NCBI GenBank assembly: GCA_950295325.1
Contig: OX485806.1
Span: forward strand, 41,850,001-41,914,000
Reading direction: 5' to 3'
Length of the DNA stretch: 64,000 bases
Source of the DNA: Polytrichum commune
Taxonomy: Eukaryota; Streptophyta; Polytrichopsida; Polytrichales; Polytrichaceae
A program made the translations under genes and the position numbers. The notes beneath the pieces are model-generated. The model did no database searches and was not told where the DNA came from. It worked only from the letters and a program-made list of their open reading frames with translations. Position 1 is the stretch's first letter; each line of letters begins with the position of its first letter. Positions 12,999 through 23,441 of the stretch are shown in pieces.

Positions 12999-13562
12999 TT
13001 TTGAGTCGGTCGACCCAAACCCCTTTCCATAGTGGGGACGTACTGAGGATGACTTTGAACCGTTCTTGCCACAAGGTTTGGGTTGGTCGACCCAAACCCC
13101 TTCCCACAATGTGGACAAAATGTGGATGACTTTGAACCCATCATGCCACAAGGTTTACGTCGGTCGACCCAAACCCCTCCCCACAGTGTGGACAAAATGT
13201 GGATGACCCTAAACCCGTCCTACTACAAGGTTAGGGTCGGTCGCACCAAACCCCTTTCCACAATGTCGGCAACTTGAGTATGACCTTGAATTCATATTGC
13301 CACAAGGTTTGGGTCGGTCGACCCAATCCCCTTCCCATAGTATAGGCAAATTGAGTATGACCCTAAACCCATCATGCCACAAGATATGGGTCAGTTGACC
13401 CAAACCCCCTCCTAGAGTGTGGACAAAATGTGAATGACCATAAACCCATCATGCCACAAGGTATGAATCGGTTAACTAAAACCCATCCCCACAGTGTAAG
13501 CAAACTAAGTATGACCTTGAACCCATCATGCCACAAGGTTTGGATCGGTCGACTCAAACCCA
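12999..13562. repeat. palindromic satellite array, 8 units of about 77 bp
   Basis: Eight tandem units, each holding the near-palindrome GGTTTGGGTCG-GT-CGACCCAAACC followed by a spacer with 'ccacaatgtggacaaaatgtggatgac...atgccacaa'. Centres fall near 13010, 13089, 13166, 13243, 13320, 13396, 13473 and 13549. The array ends about 140 bp before the homologous start of the broken DUF7869-type gene (copy A). A related array lies at the same relative position upstream of copy B. Confidence 0.85.
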
Positions 13563-13704
13563 TCATCCATACTATTGCCACACTATGATGATGGTGTATC
13601 CATCACATGACCCAATCCTTACGAATCGCAATGACATAGAAGTTATATCGACATGTGTGAGGACATAGTGTTCCCAATGGTCATTAAGTGATGTATTTTA
13701 GGAC

Positions 13705-14531
13705 ACGAGTCCTAAAACTTGTATCCATCTTTGACAAGGTTCAGTGTTCATATATGTAGGTACGGTAGAAGGATTTATTGGAAGAAATAAATCCTTTGAA
13801 GAAATGGCCACTTGGCTATCTACATTTGAGGATGAGCAAGATATTGTCGGGGAGGCTACTATTAATGACAGTGTAGAAAAAAATCATTTGGGGGTTCCTC
13901 GCCTTCCGTACTGTTATGCCCCATTGTTGAATGTACGGGGCTTGCAAGAGCTTCGTGGGTGAATTTGGAAGTTTTGTTTGCTAATGACAGTGGAATTGTT
14001 GTAGCGGATGGGTATTTGTTGTAACACCCATCTACAAGATTGCATTGATGAAAACCCGTTTGGCACCAAGGAAGTTGGGGTTGTCATCTTGAAGTCACTC
14101 GTTCATTCCAAAGTGAATTCCATTCATAGGTTCTACCTCCATAGGTGGCCATTGAAATATGTCATGATTGAGGAAGTTAGTTTGCATGAACATGAGCGAC
14201 GATACATGCAAATCCAAAAGGAGCTTCAAACAAATATCTGGCCATGTAAAGGTCTATGAAAATACAAGATATTGGCACATCCTACTCCATCTACAAATGA
14301 GTGTAAACGTCAAAGGTTGTTTAATAAAGAATCCATTAGAGAAGTTGTCACAAAGGATTGTTGTGCGCATCGATGTTGCCAATTGTTGCCAAGGGATAGA
14401 ATGAAGGCCATCTGTAAAAAAAAGTGGCTTGGAGATTTCTGTCTAAGATCCACCAATAAAACTTGATGTTCACACGGCAATACATGCGACCAGGCGGGTT
14501 GCAAGGTCATCACCTTTGAAAGCATCGACGT
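13705..14531 (+). pseudogene. DUF7869-type transposase-like gene, copy A, 5' part
   Basis: It aligns with residues about 1-280 of the intact copy at 62640-59513: ...GSVFIYVGTVEGF, EEMATWLSTFE, DIVGEAT, then NTHLQDCIDENPFGT, SLHEHERRYMQ and DCCAHRCCQLLPRD (paired-Cys segment). Frameshifts near 13950, 14000 and 14260, and a stop near 14463, break it. The match stops at GAAAGCATCGACGTA (about 14531), where repeat D2 begins. The gene resumes at 21719. An eight-unit palindromic array lies just upstream. The role would be as in copy B; this copy cannot make the full protein. Confidence 0.85.
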
Positions 14532-17500
14532 ATCTGTAGAGCTCAACTACCTCCACTTGTTCCTAGGGTTGACCGTATCGTAGTGACTGCGAGCGTCATC
14601 CAGATTGTGATGACTAAACTACCACATCTCCTTGTCGTTGGTTGTTTTCTATCTTGGTTGTGTTCCTTGTTGTGTTGATAGGTGTCTTTATTCATCTTTT
14701 AAAAGGTCATATTTGTCTTTAAATAACTAGTTTATTTTTCCTCCAAATCACTGATTAGTCTAGTAACCATCTTCTCATGTCCAAGTAGCCTTCTTCAATT
14801 ACTTAATAAACCTCTCTTAAGTAATTTCTTATAAGTATCCAAATGATTGGAAGTTTTTCAAGTCATCGAGTACCAAAATAACGCGTAATTCCTTCATCAA
14901 TTGTCAAGTATCCAAGTAACATATAACATTCTTCAAATGTCAAAGTAACCTTCTTCAAGTGACCAAGTGGCCGTCTTCAATGTATCCAAGCAACCTACTA
15001 CACGTATCCAAGTTGCGCGGGACCTTCAAGTAACAAATGACCTTTCTTCTTATAATAAGTAAATTTACTTCAAATTATCAAATATGTTGCGCACCTCTCC
15101 ATGAGGAGTGCCCGAAATATCATGGGCACAAGGGGGACCCCGGAGTGACACCCGGGAACTTGTGGTGCCATTGGTGAGAAGGCCCGGGGCGTTGGCAACA
15201 CCTCCCACCCATGAGACTAGGAGGCACGAGGGTAAGGCCATGAGCTATGCATAGCTTATGGTGTGTAGATTCTAGAATGCTCAAGAACACCTCAATCGGA
15301 GGTGTGAGCTAGGAGATATGGCAATTTGAGTGGGGCGCTGTCCCGGGACAGCGCCCTGGTACAGCAGTGGCCTGGGAGTGGCTCCCGGGACTGCCAGGGT
15401 TTGAACAGCATAACTTCCTCAATACTTTCCCGAATGAGGCAAATGAGGGGTTCATCAGCATCTATGTGAAGCGTAGCTCAAGATGGAGTGGTCGCTTGTT
15501 AGCATCAAAGACCACATGAGGAAGTTAGCATGGTCTGAAGCTGCTAGGGGCTTCTAGGCCCTACGGCTAAGGGAAAATATCTACTTGGCCCCAACTCTTG
15601 GTAGAGAGACAAAACATTTCTTGATGGTGGGGTAGGGGCCCTACCAAAAGTCCTAGAAGCTTATATGGGTGAGGTGGTGTGGCCTTACCCACCCGAGGCC
15701 CAACATCACGGCCTCCATGGACATTGGCCCAATGTGAGGGCACAGTTGCCCTCCTATGAACTATAAGGTCCAGGGTATGAGGAGCTAACCATTAGCATGG
15801 CGGAATGCGAAAGGTTAGCGCTCGTAACCTTTGCTAAAAATGAAAATTGGCAAGATTGTTAAGAGGGCTAGCAAGACTTTCTCCTCATTGCTAGGTACTA
15901 TTACTGGATCTTTTTTCCATTAAAACAAATGTAGATAACAACTTAACAATAATGAAGTTGTTATTAATTTTTTTCCATGTAAAAGAGATTTCCTCTTTAC
16001 ATGTGTAGTAATTCCTCAACTAATCTTCCACTTCCTTATTAATTCTTGAGGAGACATTCTTGAGTCAATCTTTTTCAATTTAATATTTCTTCTTAATTTT
16101 CAATCCATTTTTATAAGAACATTCTTCTCATTACAACAATACTTTGAATCGTAAGTATAAGTGATACATTCTATTTCTACCACAATGTCTTAATATATGT
16201 TAGTCTAGCTATAATCAACCTCAGTCCAATTATAGTGGAGTTGATGTATTACAGCCCTTACTTATAAATAGAATGCAATCTATTTAAAGGAAATATTTTA
16301 GTTTTATTAAAGCATCAACTCTAACATCCACAATTTATTTTTAGAGGAGAAATAATGTAATAATAATCTTGGTAGACATTCATATGTTCAACTTATTATG
16401 TTAAAGCTTATATCATAATCATGTTACTCATCATATTTGATTTCCTTAGGTAATCAATCATGCTCGTGATAATAAAGGCTCAAAACTTATAATGATAAAA
16501 AATAGTGGAATGAATTAGATATGCAAGAAATAATTTTGATTTTAGGTTAATATCTTGAAACCTCTTAGACTCATGACAATCATTAATTTAGGAAGATATA
16601 CAACTCAATTATCAACGTTCTTGTATGCAAATCATACAATCTTCATTAGATATTCTCTCTCTCTCATGTGAATGTTAAATTTTTACAAGCCATTCTTGGT
16701 ACCCCCCTTCACTCATAACTATGCATTACAACTACCCTCACCTCATATGGGTTTTACTTACACAATTACTCTTCATTATTACAATTCTCTCATCACATGT
16801 ATAACTTCATATTCATTCCTTACACAATTGCCCCTCAATTCCTATAATGTTCTCACTTCTTGGAAGTTCTATATAATTATATCATACTCAATTTCTGACA
16901 CATATATCTATCTCACCTTTTGTGAGTTTTGAATGCATGACACTCATAAATTCTCTCAAACATAATGAATTGATAAGTCTAAGCTATCAGTTATTATGTT
17001 TCTACCTTGAATAACTAAGATGAAGGGTTGAGCTTGAAGCACGTATATTCCAAAATGGTAAAGATACAAAGGACCTAGTTTTTGTGTAGCCTATGGACGT
17101 GAATAAGATAAGATATATTAACTCTAATCCTAAATCTTTATATAGTAGGAGGAAACGCCTAACATATGCCTCCTTCCTTTATCCCTATATTTTTAATTTT
17201 CCTAAGAAGACATAGATGGTTTTTTCGGAGATCCTCAAATACAACACATATAATTGTCATCATTTTTATGATTCAGAATGTGGTAGATTGTAGCCTAAAA
17301 TCTATCTATATATGGGAAGATTCCTAAGGCTAACCAAGAAATCATTTCTTGGCCCTTATTTATTTCCACCTCCGTTTACCTCACCTATGTGGCTTAGGCA
17401 TTTACTTGCCACCTTGAAGCCCACTAATCCTAAGTGGCTTGCTATGTGACTTAGTAATTTTCTAATAGTTCCACTAATATTTACTTGCCCCTTACATACC

Positions 17501-17665
17501 TATAAGTCTAAATTGGTTTATTAATCATGGCCAATTAACCTTACATAGTATCTTATTATGTTGATTGGTAACCGTTTCGTTCTACAGCTAAGGTGGTTTG
17601 ATCCCCGCTACGGCCTGTTGATGTCCGAGCTTCCATTTTCATTTCCAGTTGTTGTTCAAGATTTG
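14532..17665 (-). repeat. dispersed repeat D, copy D2 (inserted in copy A)
   Basis: It is the reverse complement of D1. Its plus-strand start, CTGTAGAGCTCAACTACCTC, is the D-family end, and the 'cttcaagt..ccaag' phrases, the 16160-16320 block and the 17600-17660 block all match D1 in reverse order. It is interrupted by LTR-B at 15085-15873. Net length about 2.3 kb. The plus frame at 16672-16932 is not supported by any motif. Confidence 0.65.
15085..15873 (+). mobile_element. LTR-B, truncated copy inside D2
   Basis: It starts TGTTGCGCACCTCTCCATGA, the consensus family start. It has an internal deletion (about 165 bp missing after 15745) and lacks the last bases (ends GCTAGCAAG without GGTTGCGACA). 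Inserted in D2, so it is younger than D2. Confidence 0.8.
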
Positions 17666-17691
17666 TGGTGAACAATATGTTGTATGGCATG

Positions 17692-17810
17692 TGTGAGCCC
17701 AAAGTTGAGCCCACATGTGTTTTTAACCCTTAAAAGATATTAGAATTCAGACTTTGATTTTTTATCAGTTTGTATAAAACATAAAAAGATTGGTGCATTG
17801 AATTTGTTCA
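17692..17810 (+). mobile_element. LTR-C, 5' fragment
   Basis: It begins TGTGTGAGCCCAAAGTTGAG. Its last 103 bp (from AGCCCACATGTG to GCATTGAATTT) recur at 19932-20033 with few changes. It is cut off where gypsy coding sequence starts at 17811. Confidence 0.65.
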
Positions 17811-18776
17811 AGGATGCTAAAGAATATGTTAGGAAGTGTGATGCTTGCCAGAGGTATGCGAGGAATGATCTCCGCATGGAGATGCCTCTTCATGTGTCCT
17901 TTACCTCTAGTTCCTTTTGAAAAATGGGGGATCGATGATGTTGGTGAGGTTCACCCCTATTCTTCCTAGGATATGGCTTACATCATAGTTGCAACCGAGT
18001 ACTTGACTAAGTGGGCGGAAGCTAAAGCTGTAAAGACGAACACGGCCGCCCATGCCGCCACATTCATGTACGAAAACATTATCTCAAGGTTTGGGTGTCC
18101 TAAGATTCTAGTTAGTGATAGAGGCACCCATTTTTTGAACGAGATGTTCCAAGACCTTACAACTAGATTTAAGATAGACCATAGGAAGACAACTCCTTAT
18201 CATCCGCAGACCAATGGTCAAACGGAGCGTGTTAACGGGACTTTGGTGAGCATCCTTCGTAAGACAGTGTTTGATTCAAAGAGGGATTGGGATGTCAAGT
18301 TAATAGTAGCATTGTGGGCTTATCGAACAACCTTCAAAGTGACAACACAAACGACTTCATTTTCCTTGGTGTATGGATTAGAGGCTACACTACCCATTGA
18401 ATTCGAAGTCGAGTCACTACGAGTTGCGGTGCAATCGCGTCTCACAGATAGTCAGTCCTTGAGGAATCTATTGACAATCTTGGAGGAACTCGACGAAAGG
18501 AGGAGAATGAGCGCTCAACATATCAAGGCCATCTAGAGGCGAAGAAAGATCACCTTCGACAAACGACACAAGAAAAAGACATTGATGCCAGGTATGATGG
18601 TGATGATTCATGATGCTAGGAAGCTTGACTTCCCGGGTAAGTCTGATGCATGTTGGTTGGGGCCTTATCTTGTTCGAGAGGTGTTTCCTAACAACTCCAT
18701 GCAATTGGAGACGTTAAACGGCGAGAGCTTCCCGACACGCACGGCCGGCAGTCGGTGCAAGGAATACAGGGCATGA
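17811..18776 (+). pseudogene. Ty3/gypsy integrase fragment
   Basis: Recognisable Ty3/gypsy integrase. It begins in a broken frame with the zinc-finger tail (CQRYARNDLRMEMPLHV) and the first core strand (KWGIDDVGEVHP). The open part, 17973-18536, follows: IIVATEYLTKWAEAKAV, ILVSDRGTHF (second catalytic Asp) and PQTNGQTERVNGTL (catalytic Glu). There are 35 residues between the second Asp and the Glu, the expected D-D35-E spacing. A stop at 18534-18536 is followed in frame by KRHKKKTLMPGM, HDARKLDFPGKSD and the GPYLVREVFP C-terminal barrel, ending near 18776. Reverse transcriptase and gag are missing. An LTR-C copy starts 57 bp later, as expected for a 3' LTR. Confidence 0.9.
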
Positions 18777-18832
18777 AGGCACTTGGCCGCGAGCAAAAAA
18801 TTCAGGATCCATCCCCTAATGGTCGCCAATTA

Positions 18833-19931
18833 TGTGAGCCCAAAGTTGAGCCCTATGAGCCCAAAATGGTTGCTCATATTTATTTTATGCTTAGAATTCA
18901 CTTGAAGTTTCATTTGACATTGTTATTGAAACAACAAAAAATATTAAAAAGAGTGAGGCTTGGTGTGGAATTATATTTTAGGCCTTAGGTTTAGGCGGGA
19001 TGGTTAATTAGAGGATTAGCGGCATTAGGGGGTTGGTTGAATTAAGTGGAGAGTGTGTGTATTAAGAAAGGGGAAGGGCCTTGGAGTTTAATTGCTTGAA
19101 TTGAGGCCTTCCCGCGTTGGTTTAGGAGTTGAGGGTTTAGTGGATAGGCTTGAGTTATTTTTAGTTAGAAAGGGGTTAAGGGATGTGTGGTTTTGGGGTG
19201 CTCTTTCTCTTTCTTTCTTTCTCTCCCCCTCCCTCTCTCCCTCTGGATTCGGCAGCTAGGCCAGGTTGAGAATGCTGGTTGAAGGATTGCGACAGCTAGG
19301 CAGGCTGAGAATGCTGGTTGAAGGCTTCGGCAGCTAGGCCAGTTGAGAATGATGGTTGAAGGAGTGCAGCAGCTAGGCCAGGTTGAGAATGTTGGTTGAA
19401 GGATTCGGCAGCTAGGCCAATTGAGAATGTTGGTTGAAGGATTTTGGCAGCTAGGCCAGTTGAGAATGTTGGTTGAAGGATTGCGGCAGCTAGGCCAGGC
19501 TGGGAATGCTGGTTGAAGGATTCAGCGGCTACCTAAGGGGTTGAGACCGAAGTGATATAAGGGGGGGAGCTTATCTGGTTACACTAGATTATGTTATAGT
19601 TTAGTCAATTAGGTTATTACATAATATTAATTTAGATAATTAGTTCAATAGCAGGTTAAGGGACCAGGAGGCATTAGATGGTGGGATTAGGGGGTGAACT
19701 TTGATGTGAGTGATTGTGGGGTCGCGATAGGGGGTGTTAGGATTGTGATAATAGAGAATAACGTTTGTCAACGCTTATACTCATGTCATGAAATAAATCG
19801 GTGTGCCAAAGTTGATGGGAGATGTACTGGATTTTTACAAAGTTGGCAAGAGGGAGTTATGTGAACATGAATGTGATCCCCATGCCCTCACCCGAACTAG
19901 GACGCATAAGGGTGGGTGGTTTGGCCTCACA
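18833..19931 (+). mobile_element. LTR-C, probable 3' LTR of the gypsy fragment
   Basis: It begins TGTGAGCCCAAAGTTGAG and ends GGTTTGGCCTCACA; its tips are mutually inverted (TGTGAG/CTCACA). It follows the gypsy integrase end by 57 bp. A CT-rich tract at about 19200-19250 precedes a minisatellite. The related copies are at 23442-25591 and 27329-28714. Confidence 0.7.
19245..19540 (+). repeat. minisatellite in LTR-C, about 43-bp unit x 7
   Basis: Seven units around GGCAGCTAGGCCAGGTTGAG followed by AATGCTGGTTGAAGGATT. The array sits just after the CT-rich tract of the LTR. Confidence 0.85.
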
Positions 19932-21682
19932 AGCCCACATGTGTTTTTAACCCTTAAAAGATATTAGAATTCAGACTTTGATTTTTCATCAGTTAGTATA
20001 AAACATAAAAAGACTGGTGCATTGAATTTTGATTGGAATTAAGTACAGGAGAGAGAAATAGTGCTCAACTCCTAATGGGACAATAGTTAGGGTGGTAATT
20101 AATCGTTGAGGTTAGGAGGAATGGCCACTAGGCTTAAGGGGGGTAGAAGTTTAATGACCGAATAAGGTTTGGTTAGTATTTGTTGAGGGTGATGGTCACT
20201 GTGACCTAGGAATTCCCGGGACCAGGAAGCGGGAGGCAGTTGAGGGCCTCTGTCGGCTCCTGGTCTCTCTCTCTCTCTCTTTGTAACGAAACTGGTTGAA
20301 CGAGTGCGAGCGGGGGGGGGGGGGGCGAGGCTGCACGGCTGGAGGAATGTGGCATCGTAGTAGTGTGTGATTTTGGGTTGCAGCCATGGAAGCACGGCTG
20401 GCTCAGCTAGCAGGGGACTAGCAGAAACTCTGACTTGGTGGCTTGGCTGAAGGGAAGGTCGTCGCACTCACGGCCGAATGCGGCATCAGGAGAATTCTCT
20501 CCTCATTGAATTCGATGGTTACTGGGAACTGCAAGGAGGGTGAGCAGCTCCATGAATGGGAGCTGCTGTAGAGATAGCGGGGAGACAGGGAAAGAGCCGA
20601 AGGTCAGTGACCTTGGGTGTATGCACATTGATTGAGATAATGCAGGAATCACGACACTCTGGTTTGAGAGCGATTGCGCTTTGGGCAGCAACGATTCGAA
20701 TAGGCTACGAATGCGGAAGCGGCATCAGAAAAATCTGGGTAATACTGTCCGCGCACTAAAATCTCCATTGCTATCTCCAGCCATAAAAAACATATCAGAG
20801 GACGCTCCTGAGGGGCAAGGGGAAATGCAAGAGCGGAAGCCTGCAACCAGGCAAGGCAGGTGGCGCTGCCTAAGGTTGTTGAGGGCATTACTTAGGAGTC
20901 GGTGTTAACTCACATGGAAGGGGAAGCGAGGCGGAGGTGCCTCTGAGGGCATCAAAAATCAATCAGGGTGGGTTGTTGGGCTGAATTTGAGATGGAGATG
21001 TAGGGCACCGATACAGGTAACTCAGCTGCCGACGGATGACGTGAGGAGGAGACCACCCACCGGTCCGGGGAGGTTGAAAGGTGTTGTTCGGCGATTCGAA
21101 GGTTCTGTACCAGGAATCCACCCTTGAGCTAGGCTTCAGACCCACTAACCTGGCTGGGATTCCGGGACTACCAGCACACTTCACCGATCAGGAGAGGGCA
21201 CAGTAGCAAGACAGCAAGCATTACGACTAGGGGGTTAAGCGGAACAGGGAGGCATCAACCTCCTCCGTCTCAACTGAATGGGGATAGTGTGAGGAAGGGC
21301 TGTGGGTAGAGCAGGGTAGATCAGGAAGCCACTAGAATATGGTTTCACTAGTGTAGGAGTTAGGAGTGAGGGGAAATTAGTGTAAGTTGATGGGTCTAAG
21401 GCCGTGGGCCAATTGGGGTTGGAATGATGGATATTCCAAGGGGGTTGTGATATGTGGCCAAAAGGTCCTTAGGTGGGGTATTTAATTGGGCAGTTAGGGA
21501 AATCAAATACTTGTGAAAGCTAATGTATCACCCAATTACATTATCAAAGTGTATGCTTGTGAGAACCCCATTTACTGGTGTAGTATGCGGAAGAGTGAGT
21601 AGTGATGCAGTAAGATAGGACATGTAAGCCATAGGCTTCCACCTGGACTACAACGCATAAGGGTGGGAGTTTAGGGCTGACA
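19932..21682 (+). mobile_element. LTR-C relative, long copy
   Basis: It starts within the family 5' region (AGCCCACATGTGTTTTTAAC) directly after the preceding LTR, and ends GACTACAACGCATAAGGGTG followed by GAGTTTAGGGCTGACA. The interior carries a CT microsatellite (about 20255-20282) and a G homopolymer (about 20311-20324). Many short overlapping frames on both strands (20.1-21.2 kb) show no family motif. Assignment of the interior to one LTR is an inference from its two ends. Confidence 0.5.
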
Positions 21683-21685
21683 GCA

Positions 21686-21709
21686 TGATACACCATTCAT
21701 GGTGTATCA
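21686..21709. repeat. 11-bp-arm hairpin
   Basis: TGATACACCAT and ATGGTGTATCA separated by two bases, just between the end of the LTR-C-like copy and the resumption of the copy A gene. Confidence 0.7.
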
Positions 21710-21718
21710 AAAGCATAA

Positions 21719-23441
21719 TTCTATAGACAAACTGCTTATGCCAAGGATGGCCGCTGGTCCCGTCATCATAACACATGGGCTTAAAAAAAACCTAGTGAAG
21801 CAACAAGGCAGGCTATTGCCACTCTAGCAACCATCATTGTCCTACTTGCCGATGCAATGCTGCACAAAACACGCACATTCGCAACTAGTGAAAAGATTGT
21901 GGTGAAGGTTCTTTCCACATGCAAAAAATGGAATGACATATTGTGTGGACGTACATGCAATTGGCGACAAGGCCAGTTTGGAGCCAATTTTGTTGTCAAA
22001 ATTGAGTGCAATAAAAAAACAAACTTTAGCGAATACATCATAAAATAATAAAGTGACAAATTTGCCTGGTATTCCAAACGCAAGAAGTTGAAGCGCCTTC
22101 TGGTTGCACACACGATGGAGAAAAGTCCTATGTAGCACATCAATTAAACTATCTCAAGCATGTGAACATGCAAGAGGCGCACCGTAATGATTACTATGCA
22201 AATAGAGCTTTGTTCATCTTCAAGCCTTTAGAGGTCCTTACAGTCATCCATGCCAAAATGGACCATGCCAAAATTTACAAGTAAATTTGGAAACAATTGC
22301 ATCATATTACCTAAATGTAACTTTGGGTTTGTAAGGTTGTATTTGGGGATATATATGTACATGATATGGAATATTTATAGATGATTATTAAACCCTTAGG
22401 TTGGCATTGCCGGAATGATTGCACATGGACACCATGATGTCAAGTTTGCTCATTATGCTCTCAATTTGATAGGGTCATTTGCAAGGTTTTTATGTGATTT
22501 GGAGATACCGCCGTCCTATTATTCAAGATTGTTATTTGAAAACACGGGGTCAACACCTCTATATGAAGTGGTATTGGATGGAAAAAATGTATGCTTCCAT
22601 TCATTGCCAGAGCCACCTAATGAACGTGTGATTGCCATGAATTTGCCCCAAAATATGCCCCCAATTGGACAATTATACCAAAGACAATAAAAATAGATAT
22701 GTTTGTGTTTTTTCTTCTGGTAGGCCACATGCACGATGATATTGATGCATCTTTCGGTCGGTGGAGCGTGAAGTTATTAATGGATTTGGAAAATGTTCCC
22801 GTCAAAACCCATATGATCAAGGAGGTGCCCGACTTTAAGGCCCGTATATTCAAAGTGAAACTCACCGATTGATCGGGCATATGAAGGCATAACAATTCCA
22901 GTTCCACATGCGTGACGATGGTGTCCCAGCCATGTAATACAAATTGTTGTGCATCACATAAGATTAGAGCCTGCCGGAGGGTCTCCTTGTACGGCACGTT
23001 GATGCGGATGGAAGGACAATATTACTAAATAAGGAGCCTAAGCCTTGCAAACCAATACCCATGAAGAATTTAGAGGATATTGTAAAAGACATATTAGACT
23101 GCATATGATATTGGGAGAGTTTGAGGGTAGCGGATGTTGGCAGATCATGTTGGCATCGTCACAAAAGTTGGATACAATATAGTTTGTGTTGCCTTGGCAC
23201 ACCTTTACCAAGATACCCTTACTTTGAGGCATGGATTTTGGAAAACAAATTTGTATCGATGTACAAACTTTGGAGGCTAGTTTTTGGGGAAATGGAAAAG
23301 TTCGTGAGGAGTTTGATATGGACAACCATTACGTCAAGCATGTTAGTAACTGTCCCCCACCATCTTTCCGTATTGTAGTGGATTGTCATGAAGGTTATAT
23401 GTTGTTTTGCATATTAGAGATGAGACATATGCAAAGCCAAT
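21719..23441 (+). pseudogene. DUF7869-type transposase-like gene, copy A, 3' part
   Basis: It resumes the gene interrupted at 14531. TTCTATAGACAAACTGCTTA matches copy B codons 295-300. Then follow ATRQAIATLATIIV, MLHKTRTFATSEK, the paired H/C finger region, PLEVLTVIHAKMDHAK, a deletion of about 80 bases, and the intron remnant (about 22287-22409, ending in a GCATTGCCGG acceptor region). Exon 2 follows: MIAHGHHDVKFAHYALN, GSTPLYEVVLDGKN, GHMHDDIDASFGRWS. The counterpart of the LDNCAKDNKSRY motif is damaged (QLYQRQ). Stops and frameshifts are frequent. LTR-C cuts it at 23441, so about 90 C-terminal residues are absent. Confidence 0.88.

Noticed and set aside
12933-13581. Overlapping frames across the 77-bp satellite
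   Set aside because: Same reason; the composition of the tandem repeat keeps frames open.
20099-20908. Cluster of short frames on both strands near 20.1-20.9 kb
   Set aside because: Overlapping, motif-free and inside an LTR-C-like repeat.
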